NCBI GenBank assembly: GCA_949286835.1
Contig: CASEDP010000006.1
Location: 33,356 to 97,355 of the forward strand
Origin: an uncultured Clostridia bacterium
GTDB taxonomy: Bacteria > Bacillota > Clostridia > Christensenellales > Borkfalkiaceae
DNA length: 64,000 nt
Reading direction: 5' to 3'
Shown: positions 24,960-33,970 of the stretch, one piece after another
How the letters are laid out: each line of letters starts with the position of its first letter
Numbering within the stretch: the first letter of the stretch is position 1
Position numbers and translations under genes: made by a program
The notes under the pieces: generated by a model
What the model was told of the DNA's origin: nothing
The model's input: only the letters and a program-made list of their open reading frames with translations
The model's database searches: none

Positions 24960-26174
24960 ATGAAATATGCCGTTATATTAGGCGACGGAATGTCCGACTG
25001 GAAACTTGAAAGTCTGGGCAACAAGACCTGCCTCGAGGCAGCAAATACCGTAACTTTAGACAGACTTGCCCCCCGTTCCGAGGTGGGGCTGTGCAGGACC
25101 GTGCCCGAAGGACTTAAGCCGGGCAGCGACGTTGCAAATATGTCCGTACTCGGCTTCGACCCCAGAAAATTCTATACGGGGCGCTCGCCCATAGAGGCGG
25201 TGGCAATGGGCATTGAACTCAAGCCTACCGACGTGACTTTGAGGTACAACCTCGTCACCCTCTCCGACGAGGAGAACTACGAGGACAAAACTATGGTGGA
25301 CTACTCCGCCGGCGAAATCACCACCGAGGAGGCGGCAGAGCTCATCAATTACCTCAAAAAGTACCTCGATACCGAAAAATATACGCTCTACCCCGGCGTT
25401 TCATACCGCCACTGTCTGGTAATTGCGGACGGTGAGAAGGGACATACGCTAACCCCTCCCCACGACATCTCCGACAAACCCGTCAGAGGACATCTTCCCG
25501 TCGGAGAGTGCGGCGACGTCTACCTTGAGATGATGAAGAAGAGCTATGAACTTTTGAAGGCGCACCCCGTCAACTTAAAGAGAATTGCAGAGGGCAAGCG
25601 CCCCGCAAGCTCCATATGGCTGTGGGGCGAGGGCACAAAGCCCGGGCTCTCTTCATTCGAGCGCGAAAAGGGCGTAAAGGGCGGAATTATCTCCGCAGTC
25701 GACCTAATAAGGGGCATAGGTATGCTTGCGGGAATGGAGATCATTCCCGTAGAGGGCATTACGGGCAACTATGATACCAACTGGGCTGGCAAGGCACGCG
25801 CCGCCGCCGATGCGCTGATCGGCGGGCTGGACTTTGTATATGTGCATATGGAGGCGCCCGACGAGTGCAGTCACCACGGCGACCCCGCGCACAAGGTCTA
25901 TTCCATTGAACAGATTGACAACGTCGTCATTCCAGAATTTATTGCAAAGATGGAAAATGCCGGCGAGGACTATGCAATACTCGTTACGCCCGACCACCCC
26001 ACTCCCTGCGCCTGCAAGACGCACGTCTCCGAGCCCGTTCCCTTCCTCATCTATACCAATGTCAAGGACCTCGGCAACGGCGCAACGAGATATACCGAGA
26101 AAGAGGCTGCAAAGACGGGACTTATTGTCGAGGACGGCTTCACGCTGATTGACAGGCTGCTCTCCGTAAAGTAA
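24960..26174 (+). CDS. apgM: Cofactor-independent phosphoglycerate mutase, archaeal (ApgM) type
   Basis: Alkaline-phosphatase superfamily enzyme interconverting 3- and 2-phosphoglycerate. 404 residues, the usual length of ApgM. Metal-site motifs are GDGMSDW near the N terminus, the phosphoserine loop KPGSDVANMSVLGFDP, MEAPDECSHHGDPAHK, and VTPDHPTPCACKTH. Related proteins were sometimes annotated as homoserine kinase-like; the motif set favours the mutase. GGAG precedes ATG 24960. A terminator follows, ending the mtnN-luxS-ung-apgM run. Confidence 0.9.
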   Translation: MKYAVILGDGMSDWKLESLGNKTCLEAANTVTLDRLAPRSEVGLCRTVPEGLKPGSDVANMSVLGFDPRKFYTGRSPIEAVAMGIELKPTDVTLRYNLVTLSDEENYEDKTMVDYSAGEITTEEAAELINYLKKYLDTEKYTLYPGVSYRHCLVIADGEKGHTLTPPHDISDKPVRGHLPVGECGDVYLEMMKKSYELLKAHPVNLKRIAEGKRPASSIWLWGEGTKPGLSSFEREKGVKGGIISAVDLIRGIGMLAGMEIIPVEGITGNYDTNWAGKARAAADALIGGLDFVYVHMEAPDECSHHGDPAHKVYSIEQIDNVVIPEFIAKMENAGEDYAILVTPDHPTPCACKTHVSEPVPFLIYTNVKDLGNGATRYTEKEAAKTGLIVEDGFTLIDRLLSVK

Positions 26175-26198
26175 GCTTTATCTGATAAATGAACCAAT

Positions 26199-26228
26199 TC
26201 AGCCCCTGCTGTTCCTGCGGGGGCTGTT
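26199..26228 (+). terminator. Terminator after apgM
   Basis: Stem CAGCCCC(T)GC / GC(G)GGGGCTG (26199-26225) followed by TTTT. Confidence 0.85.
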
Positions 26229-26292
26229 TTGCCGCCCGCACAGAAAAGGGCACTGACCGACCAGTCTCAATATTGCGAAAAATAAGCGCGGA

Positions 26293-26370
26293 GCGCGCCG
26301 TCATAGGACGGCGCGCCCCTTTAGTTTGCCTTTAAGACTTAAAAATCAGATATCGTCAGTCCGATTTTTG
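26293..26370 (-). terminator. Two hairpins downstream of the coat-protein genes
   Basis: A perfect 10-bp stem GCGCGCCGTC / GACGGCGCGC with loop ATAG at 26293-26316, and an A/T-flanked stem AAAAATC...GATTTTT at about 26340-26369. Read on the minus strand, the second ends in a T tract and is the likely terminator of the coat operon. Confidence 0.55.
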
Positions 26371-26387
26371 TACCGTAACCCGACAGG

Positions 26388-26681
26388 TTATTCCCCGCCG
26401 AGCTGCTTTTTCTGTTTTTTATACGTCTCGTTAATCATATCTATCTGCCCCTTTTCGGCGGGCGCGGGGGCATAATAGCCCCTTGAACTCATCTGGCTGA
26501 ACAGACAGTACTGGTTGTCCGCAACGCCCTCCAGATGAGTTGTAAACTGCTTTCTTATGCTCTTTGTGCTGCCCTCGAACAGCGCGGTCGCATAGAAGGA
26601 AATGAGCTGTTTTTCGCTCTCCAGCATATCCTGAATGGCGTCCTTTTCGTTCAGACTTGTCATACTCTTGGGTGTCTTCAT
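26388..26681 (-). CDS. Spore coat protein, CotF family
   Basis: Small helical protein (97 residues) of the CotF coat family. The pattern LNEKDAIQDMLESEKQLISFYATAL followed by a His-containing helix and DNQYCLFSQMSSRGYY, then a C-terminal A/P-rich tail, is characteristic (residue stretches quoted in part: KDAIQDMLESEK, QMSSRGYY). Predicted four-helix ferritin-like half. It starts five bases after the neighbouring small coat gene and has a GGAGG site, so both are one mother-cell operon. Confidence 0.82.
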   Translation of the reverse strand: MKTPKSMTSLNEKDAIQDMLESEKQLISFYATALFEGSTKSIRKQFTTHLEGVADNQYCLFSQMSSRGYYAPAPAEKGQIDMINETYKKQKKQLGGE

Positions 26682-26686
26682 TTACG

Positions 26687-26875
26687 TCAGCCTCCTATCA
26701 TCTGCAGCAGCTTTTCATAGCGGCACCTGTGCTCTTCGGCGATATTCTTCATACACTCCGCAAGTTCAGGGTCGGTGAGCGTGTTGGAATATGCCCGAGC
26801 CTTCTTGCAGATGAGCCCTTCAAACGTCAGCGCGTCTGAAATCATAGTTAGTTCTTTGGATGTCAGTTGCACCAT
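26687..26875 (-). CDS. Small spore-coat-associated helical protein
   Basis: 62-residue protein of two predicted amphipathic helices (MVQLTSKELTMISDALTF, then NIAEEHRCRYEKLLQMIGG). Very similar small proteins precede CotF-family genes in many Clostridia, so it is probably a coat component; biochemical function unknown. A strong GGAGG site lies nine bases upstream. The 172-nt gap upstream shows no clear terminator or housekeeping promoter, which fits a sporulation sigma factor. Confidence 0.7.
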   Translation of the reverse strand: MVQLTSKELTMISDALTFEGLICKKARAYSNTLTDPELAECMKNIAEEHRCRYEKLLQMIGG

Positions 26876-27047
26876 AATTAAAAAACCTCCTTAAGGGTTA
26901 TTGCCACTCTAAGGAGATTTATTCGTCCGCGGTGCAAAACGCCCGCAATATGTCGGTATTTTTTTAAGTCTGCAGGGCGCAGGTTCTTTGCCCCGTCCCA
27001 GAGAATTCTCTTCGTTCGGTTCAGGCTTTAAAGATGTTGCCGTTTTT

Positions 27048-27887
27048 TCAGTCCTCGGGCTTGATACCGAAGCTCTCGAAGAGGTTGACCTCGCTCTGCG
27101 AATGCGCCCTTATCGCCTGATAATACGGGTCGGAGGAGAAATCTCTCTCCTTGTCGTAACTGCCGCCGAGGCTTTCTATCGCATACTTGAGTTCCTGGTA
27201 CTCTATGTATGTTATGCCATCCTCGTCAATCTTGTCGAGGAGATATTCCAGCGCCCTCTCGTCGCCGTACGCTGCGAGATAACTTGCGTGCATAGGCAGG
27301 TTTTCCGCGTCCGAGCGGAACGCCCTTATGAGAAGGTCGAATATCCTGTCGTCGCGGATGACGCAGCGGGAGAGAATTTCGAGCATATACTCCCTCTGCA
27401 CGCCCTTTTCGCAGTAGTCGAGCGCCTGCTCTTTGACCTCGTCAGCAAACTGCTTGACGTTGTCGACGCAGGTATTTCTGATATCCTCGTCCTCCGACGT
27501 GGTGAGGAGGCGCATATATTCGGGTATTGCCGCCCTGCTTGCGCCGAGAAGGTTTAAGGCATAGCTGACCTCGTCGTCCGTGCCGGAGAGAAGGGGCACC
27601 AACAGTTCGTCGGCGTTCCTATTTTCAATGGCGTTGCAGAGGTATTCGCTGACGGGCACGCCCTGCTTTAAGTGCGACCTTAGCCATTTTACAAGCTCCT
27701 CGTCAGAAAAAGAGGCGTAGTATTCGTTGGGCGACATTCCCAAAGACTTTATCTTGGTGTCGCCGAACTTTGCGTACATTGCGGGGATGATGTCCTCCCA
27801 CTCGCTCTCCTTGTACTTGTCCGAGTGCTTCTTTATGTATTCGGCGAGCTTCTCGTCGAACATTCCGTCAAAATCGTATAACTTCAT
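27048..27887 (-). CDS. HEAT-like repeat protein of unknown function
   Basis: 279 residues from ATG 27887. The middle (about 85-235) looks like repeated helical pairs of HEAT/armadillo type (for example DELLVPLLSGTDDEVSYALN, then EYMRLLTTSEDEDIRN, and ERALEYLLDKIDEDG). No catalytic motif, signal peptide or membrane segment. It starts one base after the TPR gene (TGA-T-ATG), so the two are surely co-translated and their products probably interact. The longer frame to 27908 runs into the TPR gene and is not preferred. Function not recognised. Confidence 0.75.
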   Translation of the reverse strand: MKLYDFDGMFDEKLAEYIKKHSDKYKESEWEDIIPAMYAKFGDTKIKSLGMSPNEYYASFSDEELVKWLRSHLKQGVPVSEYLCNAIENRNADELLVPLLSGTDDEVSYALNLLGASRAAIPEYMRLLTTSEDEDIRNTCVDNVKQFADEVKEQALDYCEKGVQREYMLEILSRCVIRDDRIFDLLIRAFRSDAENLPMHASYLAAYGDERALEYLLDKIDEDGITYIEYQELKYAIESLGGSYDKERDFSSDPYYQAIRAHSQSEVNLFESFGIKPED

Positions 27888-27888
27888 A

Positions 27889-29556
27889 TCATTCACCCAA
27901 GATGGCATTTACTTTCTGTCTGGTCACGCCGAAGAAAGAGGTGAGCATTGCATCGTCGAGCGCGCTCTCCTTGACGTCTGCGGAGATGAGTATAGCCGCG
28001 GCGAGCGCGGGCACGCTCTTTACGTCGGCAAGGCGCCCCTCCTGCTCCAGCTTATAGTAAAGTTTTGTAGCCGCCGTATTGAACTTCAGCCCGTACTCCT
28101 CCGATAGCATTGCAAACCGCGAGAACGTATAGGCATATGCGCGCATAAAGTACTTGTGCTTGAGCTTGCCCACCTCCAACTTTATAAGCTTTATGTTCCG
28201 CAGTATATTGCAGATGACGACGCCGTAGTCGCCCTCCGTATTGTCCTGGACGAGGGCGCTTATCGTCTCCATCTTGACCGCGTCCTCCAGAAAGGCGTCG
28301 AGGAGGATATCCCTGACCATATCGTCGAGCTTTGCCTTGACTGCCGAAAGAGCGCCGAGCAGGTGCAGTTCATACGAGGAAGAGGCGTCGCCCTCGTCGA
28401 AGCACCAGCGGATATAGTCCTCCGTGCAGGGGTCGTCGAGCACCTTTTTAGCCTGCTTGTCGGTCATCTGGTTGAACGCCGACAGAAAGGCGACGTTCAT
28501 CTCCCTTTCGTCTGCAGGCAGACGATAGAAATAGTCCAGCTCCTTATGCTTGTTCCTCTTCTTGAGGTAGAGCACCTCGAACTTCCAATAGTTTGCGGCT
28601 ATGGCGTTATTGTAGATGGTGAGAAGCTTGTCGAACGTCTGTACGCTCTCCTCCGCCCTGCCGCTGTTGTACGCAGCAATCGCCTTGAAGAAGAGCAGCG
28701 AACAGTCATACTGCAACTCTTCCTTTTCCTCGAGTATGCAAAAGAGCTTATAAGCCTCCTCGTGCATATGGTTTTCGCAGCAGACGGTAGCCGTCTTGTA
28801 TATGTCCTCCGTCGATGTGAGGTTCAAAGCGAGCAGCCGCTTTGCAATCTCTACAGCCTCGTCGCGCGCGTTCTGCTGGGAGCGTATCGCGGCGAGCGAG
28901 GTCAGCGCCTGGACGTCGTCCGGTTTGTCCTGAAGCACGGCGTTGCACTCCGCCTCGGCAAGGTCGAGATTGTCGGTTATGATGTCGCACATCGCAATGT
29001 AGTTGCGGGCGGCATAGTACTTTTCGTTGCCCTTGTCCACCTCCATAAAGTGCTTTACGGCGCCGTTGTAGTCGTTGGCGCGCATACACTTTATGCCTTC
29101 GTCAATCTCATCCGAAAAGTCTGCAAGGCGTGGCGGCCAGGCAAATCTGAGCGTCGGCTTTTCGTCCTTAACAAAGCTCTTTATTATCTCCCGCCTGTTT
29201 TCCGGCGAGAGTTCGGTGTTGGTCTCTATGAGGAGTTTGTTATAATAATATGCGGCAAAATTTTCCTGTCCGAGGTTCATATAGCTGACCGCCAGACCTT
29301 CGTACGCCTCCGCAAGATTTGCGTTTTCACCCGCGTAATCAATGTATTTGAACCAGCCGTTTATGCACTTTTCGTACAGCCCCATATCGTCAAACGCTTC
29401 GGCATACAGCATAAAGGAGTCCTCATCGTTGCCGTTGAGAACTGCATTCTTGTTGAGCATCTTGAGCGCCCCGATGTAGTTGTGCTCCTCTATCAAATCC
29501 GCGGCTATGGCAATGAGCCTGTCCGCACTGAGGTCTATCGCGCTTGTCTTATTCAT
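27889..29556 (-). CDS. Tetratricopeptide-repeat protein of unknown function
   Basis: 555-residue soluble protein with tandem TPR-like helical pairs across residues 15-340, such as LIEEHNYIGALKMLNKNAVL, AEAYEGLAVSYMNLGQENFA, NYNGAVKHFMEVDK-like and EAYKLFCILEEKEEL. The C-terminal 200 residues are helical without a repeat pattern I recognise. It overlaps hslO by eight bases and is followed by the HEAT-like gene, giving an hslO-TPR-HEAT run. The pairing suggests a protein scaffold or chaperone adaptor; this is inference only. Confidence 0.75.
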   Translation of the reverse strand: MNKTSAIDLSADRLIAIAADLIEEHNYIGALKMLNKNAVLNGNDEDSFMLYAEAFDDMGLYEKCINGWFKYIDYAGENANLAEAYEGLAVSYMNLGQENFAAYYYNKLLIETNTELSPENRREIIKSFVKDEKPTLRFAWPPRLADFSDEIDEGIKCMRANDYNGAVKHFMEVDKGNEKYYAARNYIAMCDIITDNLDLAEAECNAVLQDKPDDVQALTSLAAIRSQQNARDEAVEIAKRLLALNLTSTEDIYKTATVCCENHMHEEAYKLFCILEEKEELQYDCSLLFFKAIAAYNSGRAEESVQTFDKLLTIYNNAIAANYWKFEVLYLKKRNKHKELDYFYRLPADEREMNVAFLSAFNQMTDKQAKKVLDDPCTEDYIRWCFDEGDASSSYELHLLGALSAVKAKLDDMVRDILLDAFLEDAVKMETISALVQDNTEGDYGVVICNILRNIKLIKLEVGKLKHKYFMRAYAYTFSRFAMLSEEYGLKFNTAATKLYYKLEQEGRLADVKSVPALAAAILISADVKESALDDAMLTSFFGVTRQKVNAILGE

Positions 29557-30388
29557 CTATACCTTTATCGAAAATTGCTTCTATTGCCTCTTTATCGTAG
29601 ACGTAATCCCTGTTGCAGTAGTGACAGTGCACGCTGACTGCGCCCTGCTCTTCGACTATCTTCAAGAGCTCGCTCTTGCCCACAGAGGCAAGCACGCCGC
29701 GTATCTTCTCCTCCGAACAATTGCAGATGTAGTCGGGGAACAGCTCGTACGTGACGCCTGAAATGAGCTTGCCGAAGAACTGCTTTGCAACGCCCTCCGC
29801 GCCGAGCTCCGCAAGGCTTCCCGCGTCGTCGCAGAATGCCCCGAATGCGGCTGCTGCGGCGTCAATCTGTTCGTCCGAAGCGTCGGGGAGGAGCTGAACC
29901 ACCACACCGCCCGCGCAGTGACAGTTGCCGTCCTCGCCTATCTCCACGACGAGCTTTGCCGCCGTGGGTATCTGTTCGCTGACCTGGAAATACTTTGCAA
30001 GCAGGTCGGAGACATCGTCCGAGGATATTTCGCACGTGCCGACGTAGGGCGCGGAATAGCCGTCCTCCCTGACGACGGTGAGCGTGCCGCCGACGAGCGT
30101 TTCGCCGCAGCTTCCGTCCGCATAGCCGCGAACGTGCAGGTCGGCACCGGCAGAGACGGAAACTGCGCCGTCGCCCTTTTCTGCCTTGACGGTGAGAGAG
30201 ACGCTGCCGCGCTTTTCCTTTAAATTTGCCGCGCAATACGCGCCGCATACCAGAAGCCCGCCTAAAATTTTTGCCGCTTTACTCCCGAGCGAATGAATAT
30301 TTATGGAATCGTTGACGAGTTTTGTCGCCTCTATTACAGTGAGCGAAGCCCGACCTTCGCAGATGAGCGAACGGAAAATCTTGTTCAT
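29549..30388 (-). CDS. hslO: Redox-regulated chaperone Hsp33
   Basis: Cytoplasmic holdase activated by oxidation of a C-terminal zinc centre. 279 residues from ATG 30388 (MNKIFRSLICEG), with AAGG upstream; the longer upstream frame is spurious. The core includes GSVSLTVKAEKGDG and AAFGAFCDDAGSLAELG. The zinc-binding redox switch is visible at the C terminus as YICNCSEEKI ... VHCHYCNRDY, i.e. the CxC-CxxC set. It is followed by the TPR gene with an eight-base overlap. Confidence 0.93.
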   Translation of the reverse strand: MNKIFRSLICEGRASLTVIEATKLVNDSINIHSLGSKAAKILGGLLVCGAYCAANLKEKRGSVSLTVKAEKGDGAVSVSAGADLHVRGYADGSCGETLVGGTLTVVREDGYSAPYVGTCEISSDDVSDLLAKYFQVSEQIPTAAKLVVEIGEDGNCHCAGGVVVQLLPDASDEQIDAAAAAFGAFCDDAGSLAELGAEGVAKQFFGKLISGVTYELFPDYICNCSEEKIRGVLASVGKSELLKIVEEQGAVSVHCHYCNRDYVYDKEAIEAIFDKGIDE

Positions 30389-30393
30389 TTTTT

Positions 30394-31119
30394 TTACCTT
30401 TTGTATGCAAAGAAATTTATCCTCTCCGCCTTGTCGCCGCCGAGGTGCCCCTCGGTTTCGACGCGGCAAAAGCCCGCCTCTTTGAGAAGAGCTATAATGT
30501 CCTCCTCCCTGTGGGCGTACTGGAAATGCGTCTCCTCGAACCTGTCGTATGCGCCGTCCGCGCGGCGGACGAAGAAGGTGAGCTCCATTTTCACGCCCTC
30601 CTCCGTCTGCGTATTGAACCACAGGTACGAGATGTCCTCCCCGTCCTCTCCGAAGAGATTTTCGCCGATTATGTTCCTTATCTTGTTTTCCGAACTGATG
30701 TCGAAGAAGAACATTCCGTCGCCGCAGAGAGAGGAATATACCCGCCTGAACGCCGCCGAGAGCTTTGACGGCGGGACATAATTTATGCAGTCGTTGATGG
30801 CTACGGCGAAATGTGCCTTGCCGCACACTTTAAGTTTGGTTATATCGCCGAGTAAAAATTCACAGCGTATGCCTTCTTTTGCAGCTTTCTGCCGCGCAAC
30901 GGACAGCATTGCGGGGGAAATGTCTATACCGCACGCCTGATAGCCCGCCCTGTTGAGGGCGCGGGTGAAGTATCCGTTGCCGCAGCCGATGTCCAGCCCG
31001 ACGCGCCCCGCAGAAGCGCCTTTAAGCTTATTTAACAAATACTGCGACCATTTTTCATAGTCGCAGTCCGAGTTGAGATATTCAAACCATCCGCCAAGCG
31101 TTTCGTAGCTTTCGGCCAT
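30394..31119 (-). CDS. Class I SAM-dependent methyltransferase
   Basis: 241 residues. SAM-binding motif I is LDIGCGNGYFTRAL, followed by the acidic CGIDIS and the motif-II-like HFAVAINDCINYV. The closest pattern is the small-molecule methyltransferases of the Methyltransf_25/11 type; the substrate cannot be read from the sequence. It lies five bases upstream of hslO and 13 bases downstream of the membrane-protein gene, with AGGAC before ATG 31119, so the whole 27-32.4 kb minus run may be one operon. Confidence 0.8.
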   Translation of the reverse strand: MAESYETLGGWFEYLNSDCDYEKWSQYLLNKLKGASAGRVGLDIGCGNGYFTRALNRAGYQACGIDISPAMLSVARQKAAKEGIRCEFLLGDITKLKVCGKAHFAVAINDCINYVPPSKLSAAFRRVYSSLCGDGMFFFDISSENKIRNIIGENLFGEDGEDISYLWFNTQTEEGVKMELTFFVRRADGAYDRFEETHFQYAHREEDIIALLKEAGFCRVETEGHLGGDKAERINFFAYKR

Positions 31120-31132
31120 AGTCCTGCCCGCC

Positions 31133-32401
31133 TTACCTTAAGAGATTGTCGGAGCTGACTTTCTTCTTTTTGCCCTTCTTGCCCTCGGGAGTTTTGAGCG
31201 CCTTTTCCCTCTCGGCAAACAGTTTTTCGTACTCCACATAGCGTGTATCGCCCCTGTGCTGTTCGTAGTACTCCTTTACTTCGCCTTCTATCGTCAGACG
31301 CGTCTGCGAAGCGGCGGCAATCTGCGCCCTGCCGTATGCTTCGCCGACCCTGGCGATGGTCGTTGCGCCCTCTATCGGGCGTATGGGGCGACCTATGAGC
31401 TCGCTCTTGCCGGCGGCGAGAAGTTCACGCGCAAGCGCCTTTTCCTCGCTCTCCTTTTCGGCTTCGAGCTCTTTGGGCGTCATCTTGGCGCGCTTTGCCT
31501 CCTTTTCTGTCTTGATTGCGGGAGTTATGAACATATCGAACACCCACTGCGTGTACGCAAACCAGCAGAGGAGCACGAATGAAAAACCTATGAAAAGGAA
31601 GATGATGTACGCGAGAATGAGTAAGAACTGCGAATTGAGCCCGAGAAGCAAAATCCATACGGGTATGAGCGAAAACGCGAGCATAAACACCGTCTGAATT
31701 ATGGTTGCGACGAGGAGCACGAAGGTATTCTTTACGAGGTGAACGAAGCCCACCCTGTAGCTTACGCCGACGGCGAGCAACCACATTGCGATAACGCCTA
31801 CGATTACCGTGGCTATTATCATAAATACTTTCGCCGTTACGGGACCTGCCGCAGACGCGCCCTCTGCAATCTGCACGGCTGCCCAGTCGGAGACGCAGAC
31901 AGAAGCGAACACAAATATCATTAAGAGCGTTACCGCAAACACGACGTTGACGTAGCAAGCCTTTACGCCGCGGAAATAGCCCTTTACGGTGAACTGTCCG
32001 TGCGTGTTTATGAGCTTTCTGACGGAATATGCGCCGCCTGCAATGCCGACCGACGCGATAAAGCCCGCCACTATTAAGAGCGAATAGAATAGAAGGTCAG
32101 CCGAAAGAATAATTCTCTCCGCCGAGCCCTGCATACCGGGGGTCACCGGATAAGTGCCCAGAATATTTGACGCGAACGGGTAGAGAAAACCCATCTGGCT
32201 GATATACGCGCTGCGGACATAGATGACCGCAATCGCGGGGACGAAGAAAACGAGCGTTAAGACGTTTATGATTACGAGCTTGCCGAAACAGGACTTGAAG
32301 ATGTCCCACGTGTCCGCCCAACGCCCCTTGGGGAGGCTGGTGCGCACGTAATCGTCCGCAATCTCCTTTCCTTCCAATGTGCTGACTCTTGACTGTGCCA
32401 T
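31133..32401 (-). CDS. Polytopic membrane protein of unknown function
   Basis: 422 residues. After a cytoplasmic N-terminal stretch (1-38), about six transmembrane segments span residues 40-295 (for example IINVLTLVFFVPAIAVIYV and FLLILAYIIFLFIGFSFVLL). The C-terminal 125 residues are charged, helical and Lys/Glu-rich, ending in KKGKKKKVSSDNLLR, and should lie in the cytoplasm. It resembles the loosely defined YesL/DUF624-like membrane proteins of Clostridia only in layout. AAGGAA precedes the ATG. Function not recognised. Confidence 0.7.
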   Translation of the reverse strand: MAQSRVSTLEGKEIADDYVRTSLPKGRWADTWDIFKSCFGKLVIINVLTLVFFVPAIAVIYVRSAYISQMGFLYPFASNILGTYPVTPGMQGSAERIILSADLLFYSLLIVAGFIASVGIAGGAYSVRKLINTHGQFTVKGYFRGVKACYVNVVFAVTLLMIFVFASVCVSDWAAVQIAEGASAAGPVTAKVFMIIATVIVGVIAMWLLAVGVSYRVGFVHLVKNTFVLLVATIIQTVFMLAFSLIPVWILLLGLNSQFLLILAYIIFLFIGFSFVLLCWFAYTQWVFDMFITPAIKTEKEAKRAKMTPKELEAEKESEEKALARELLAAGKSELIGRPIRPIEGATTIARVGEAYGRAQIAAASQTRLTIEGEVKEYYEQHRGDTRYVEYEKLFAEREKALKTPEGKKGKKKKVSSDNLLR

Positions 32402-32525
32402 TTAATAATTCCTTAAAATGCGCCGCTTACGATAGAAGCGCAGTAGTTTTCTAATATTATACAGTATTGCTTGAATTATTTCAATTGATTTAAGCGGGAG
32501 ATTGTAAAAAAGAATATAATTTTCT

Positions 32526-32554
32526 TTGACATTTATGCGACGTTGTGCTATTAT
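32526..32554 (+). promoter_or_regulatory. Promoter of the lysine-riboswitch transcript
   Basis: TTGACA (32526-32531), 17-nt spacer, TATTAT (32549-32554), ten bases before the riboswitch. Confidence 0.82.
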
Positions 32555-32563
32555 CAAAATGCT

Positions 32564-32730
32564 AAATAGAGGAGCGGCAGAGCATTAGTATCTGCGGAGT
32601 TGAGCTGACGGCAGCATTTTCCGCAGAAAAAGGGCATCGCCGCCGAAGTGCAGGGCTTTGCCGTAAGAGCTTTGCGCTGGGCGCACGGGATAATATTCGT
32701 GCGACTGTCACTTTGAGTGTTGCGCTATTT
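32564..32730 (+). ncRNA. Lysine riboswitch (L box)
   Basis: Conserved elements: AGAGGAGCGGCAGAGCATTAGTA at the 5' side (quoted in part: AGAGGAGCG), GGGCATCGCCGCCGAAGTG (32632-32650), and ACTGTCACT (32704-32712). AAATAG (32564-32569) pairs with CTATTT (32725-32730) as P1. It is followed by a terminator and asd-dapA-dapB, so lysine represses its own synthesis. Confidence 0.93.
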
Positions 32731-32756
32731 GCAGTTAGCTTTATAAAAAGTTAGTT

Positions 32757-32789
32757 GGCGGCGCTGTTATTTTTTCGGTGCCGCCTTTT
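32757..32789 (+). terminator. Expression-platform terminator of the lysine riboswitch
   Basis: Stem GGCGGC (32757-32762) / GCCGCC (32780-32785) with extended pairing inside, followed by TTTT, 33 nt before asd. Confidence 0.75.
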
Positions 32790-32822
32790 GTAACATATTT
32801 TATTTTCGGAGAATAGACTATT

Positions 32823-33899
32823 ATGAAAAAGTACAGAGTTGGCGTCATAGGCGCCACGGGCATGGTCGGACAGCGCTTCCTCACCCTGCTTGAAAATCAC
32901 CCCTGGTTCGACGTGGTATGCCTTGCGGCAAGCTCTTCCTCGGCGGGAAAGAAGTATAAGGACGCGGTTAAAAAGTGGCTTATGACCTCCCCTATGCCCG
33001 AAAAATATGCCGACATCACGGTTATGGACGCCACAGCAGACAGGGAGAAGATTGCCTCCATCGTCGATTTCTGCTTCTGCGCGGTCAATATGAAAAAGGA
33101 CGAGATAAAGGAGCTTGAATACTCCTACGCGAAGCTTGAATGTCCGATAGTTTCCAACAATTCGGCGCACCGTTTTACCGACGACGTGCCGATGATTATA
33201 CCCGAGATAAACGCAGACCACCTCGGCGTAATAGCCGCACAGAGGGCAAGACTGGGCACAAAGCGCGGCTTTATTGCCGTTAAGAGCAACTGCTCCCTTC
33301 AGTCCTATGTCCCCCTCCTCGAACCCCTCAGAAAATACGGCATAAAGTGCGCCGCAGTCACGACCTATCAGGCGATATCGGGCGCGGGAAAGGTGTTCGA
33401 GACAATGCCGGAAATTGTAGACAACGTAATTCCCTATATCGGCGGCGAAGAGGAAAAGAGCGAAAAGGAACCGCTTAAAATCTGGGGCGAAGTCAAGGGC
33501 GGCAAGATTGTGAGCGCAACAGCGCCCGCAATAACCGCGCAATGCCTTAGGGTGCCCGTCTCCGACGGACACACGGCGGCGTGCTTTGTAAGCTTTGAGA
33601 CCAAGCCCTCCAAAGAGGAAATACTTTCGGCGTGGAAGAACTTCAAAGGTCAGCCGCAGGAGCTCGACCTCCCCTCCGCTCCCAAGCAGTTCATTCACTA
33701 CTTCGAGGAGGATAACCGCCCCCAGGCTAAGCTTGACAGGAACGTCGAAAACGGAATGGCGATTGCCGCGGGCAGGCTGAGAGAGGACAATCTCTTCGAC
33801 TATAAGTTCATCGGACTTTCGCACAACACCCTTAGGGGCGCTGCGGGCGGCGCAGTGCTGCTTGCTGAGCTGCTTGCGGCTAAAGGATATTTCGACTGA
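32823..33899 (+). CDS. asd: Aspartate-semialdehyde dehydrogenase
   Basis: NADPH-dependent reduction of aspartyl phosphate to the semialdehyde, the branch point to lysine/diaminopimelate, threonine and methionine. 358 residues, of the longer archaeal/fungal-type subfamily. Motifs: GVIGATGMVGQRF (nucleotide binding), CPIVSNNSAHR, the catalytic cysteine in VKSNCSLQSYV, and HTAACFVSFE near the second active-site histidine region. First gene behind the lysine riboswitch. Confidence 0.95.
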   Translation: MKKYRVGVIGATGMVGQRFLTLLENHPWFDVVCLAASSSSAGKKYKDAVKKWLMTSPMPEKYADITVMDATADREKIASIVDFCFCAVNMKKDEIKELEYSYAKLECPIVSNNSAHRFTDDVPMIIPEINADHLGVIAAQRARLGTKRGFIAVKSNCSLQSYVPLLEPLRKYGIKCAAVTTYQAISGAGKVFETMPEIVDNVIPYIGGEEEKSEKEPLKIWGEVKGGKIVSATAPAITAQCLRVPVSDGHTAACFVSFETKPSKEEILSAWKNFKGQPQELDLPSAPKQFIHYFEEDNRPQAKLDRNVENGMAIAAGRLREDNLFDYKFIGLSHNTLRGAAGGAVLLAELLAAKGYFD

Positions 33900-33970
33900 T
33901 TTTACGTCCGTCTTAAAAAGGATTTTGGACGGACGACGCATAAAAAAACTATTAAATTATTCGAGGAACT

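Noticed and set aside
28156..29637. 493-codon open frame on the plus strand
   Set aside because: Lies wholly antisense to the TPR gene; composition is a codon mirror and there is no ribosome site or domain.
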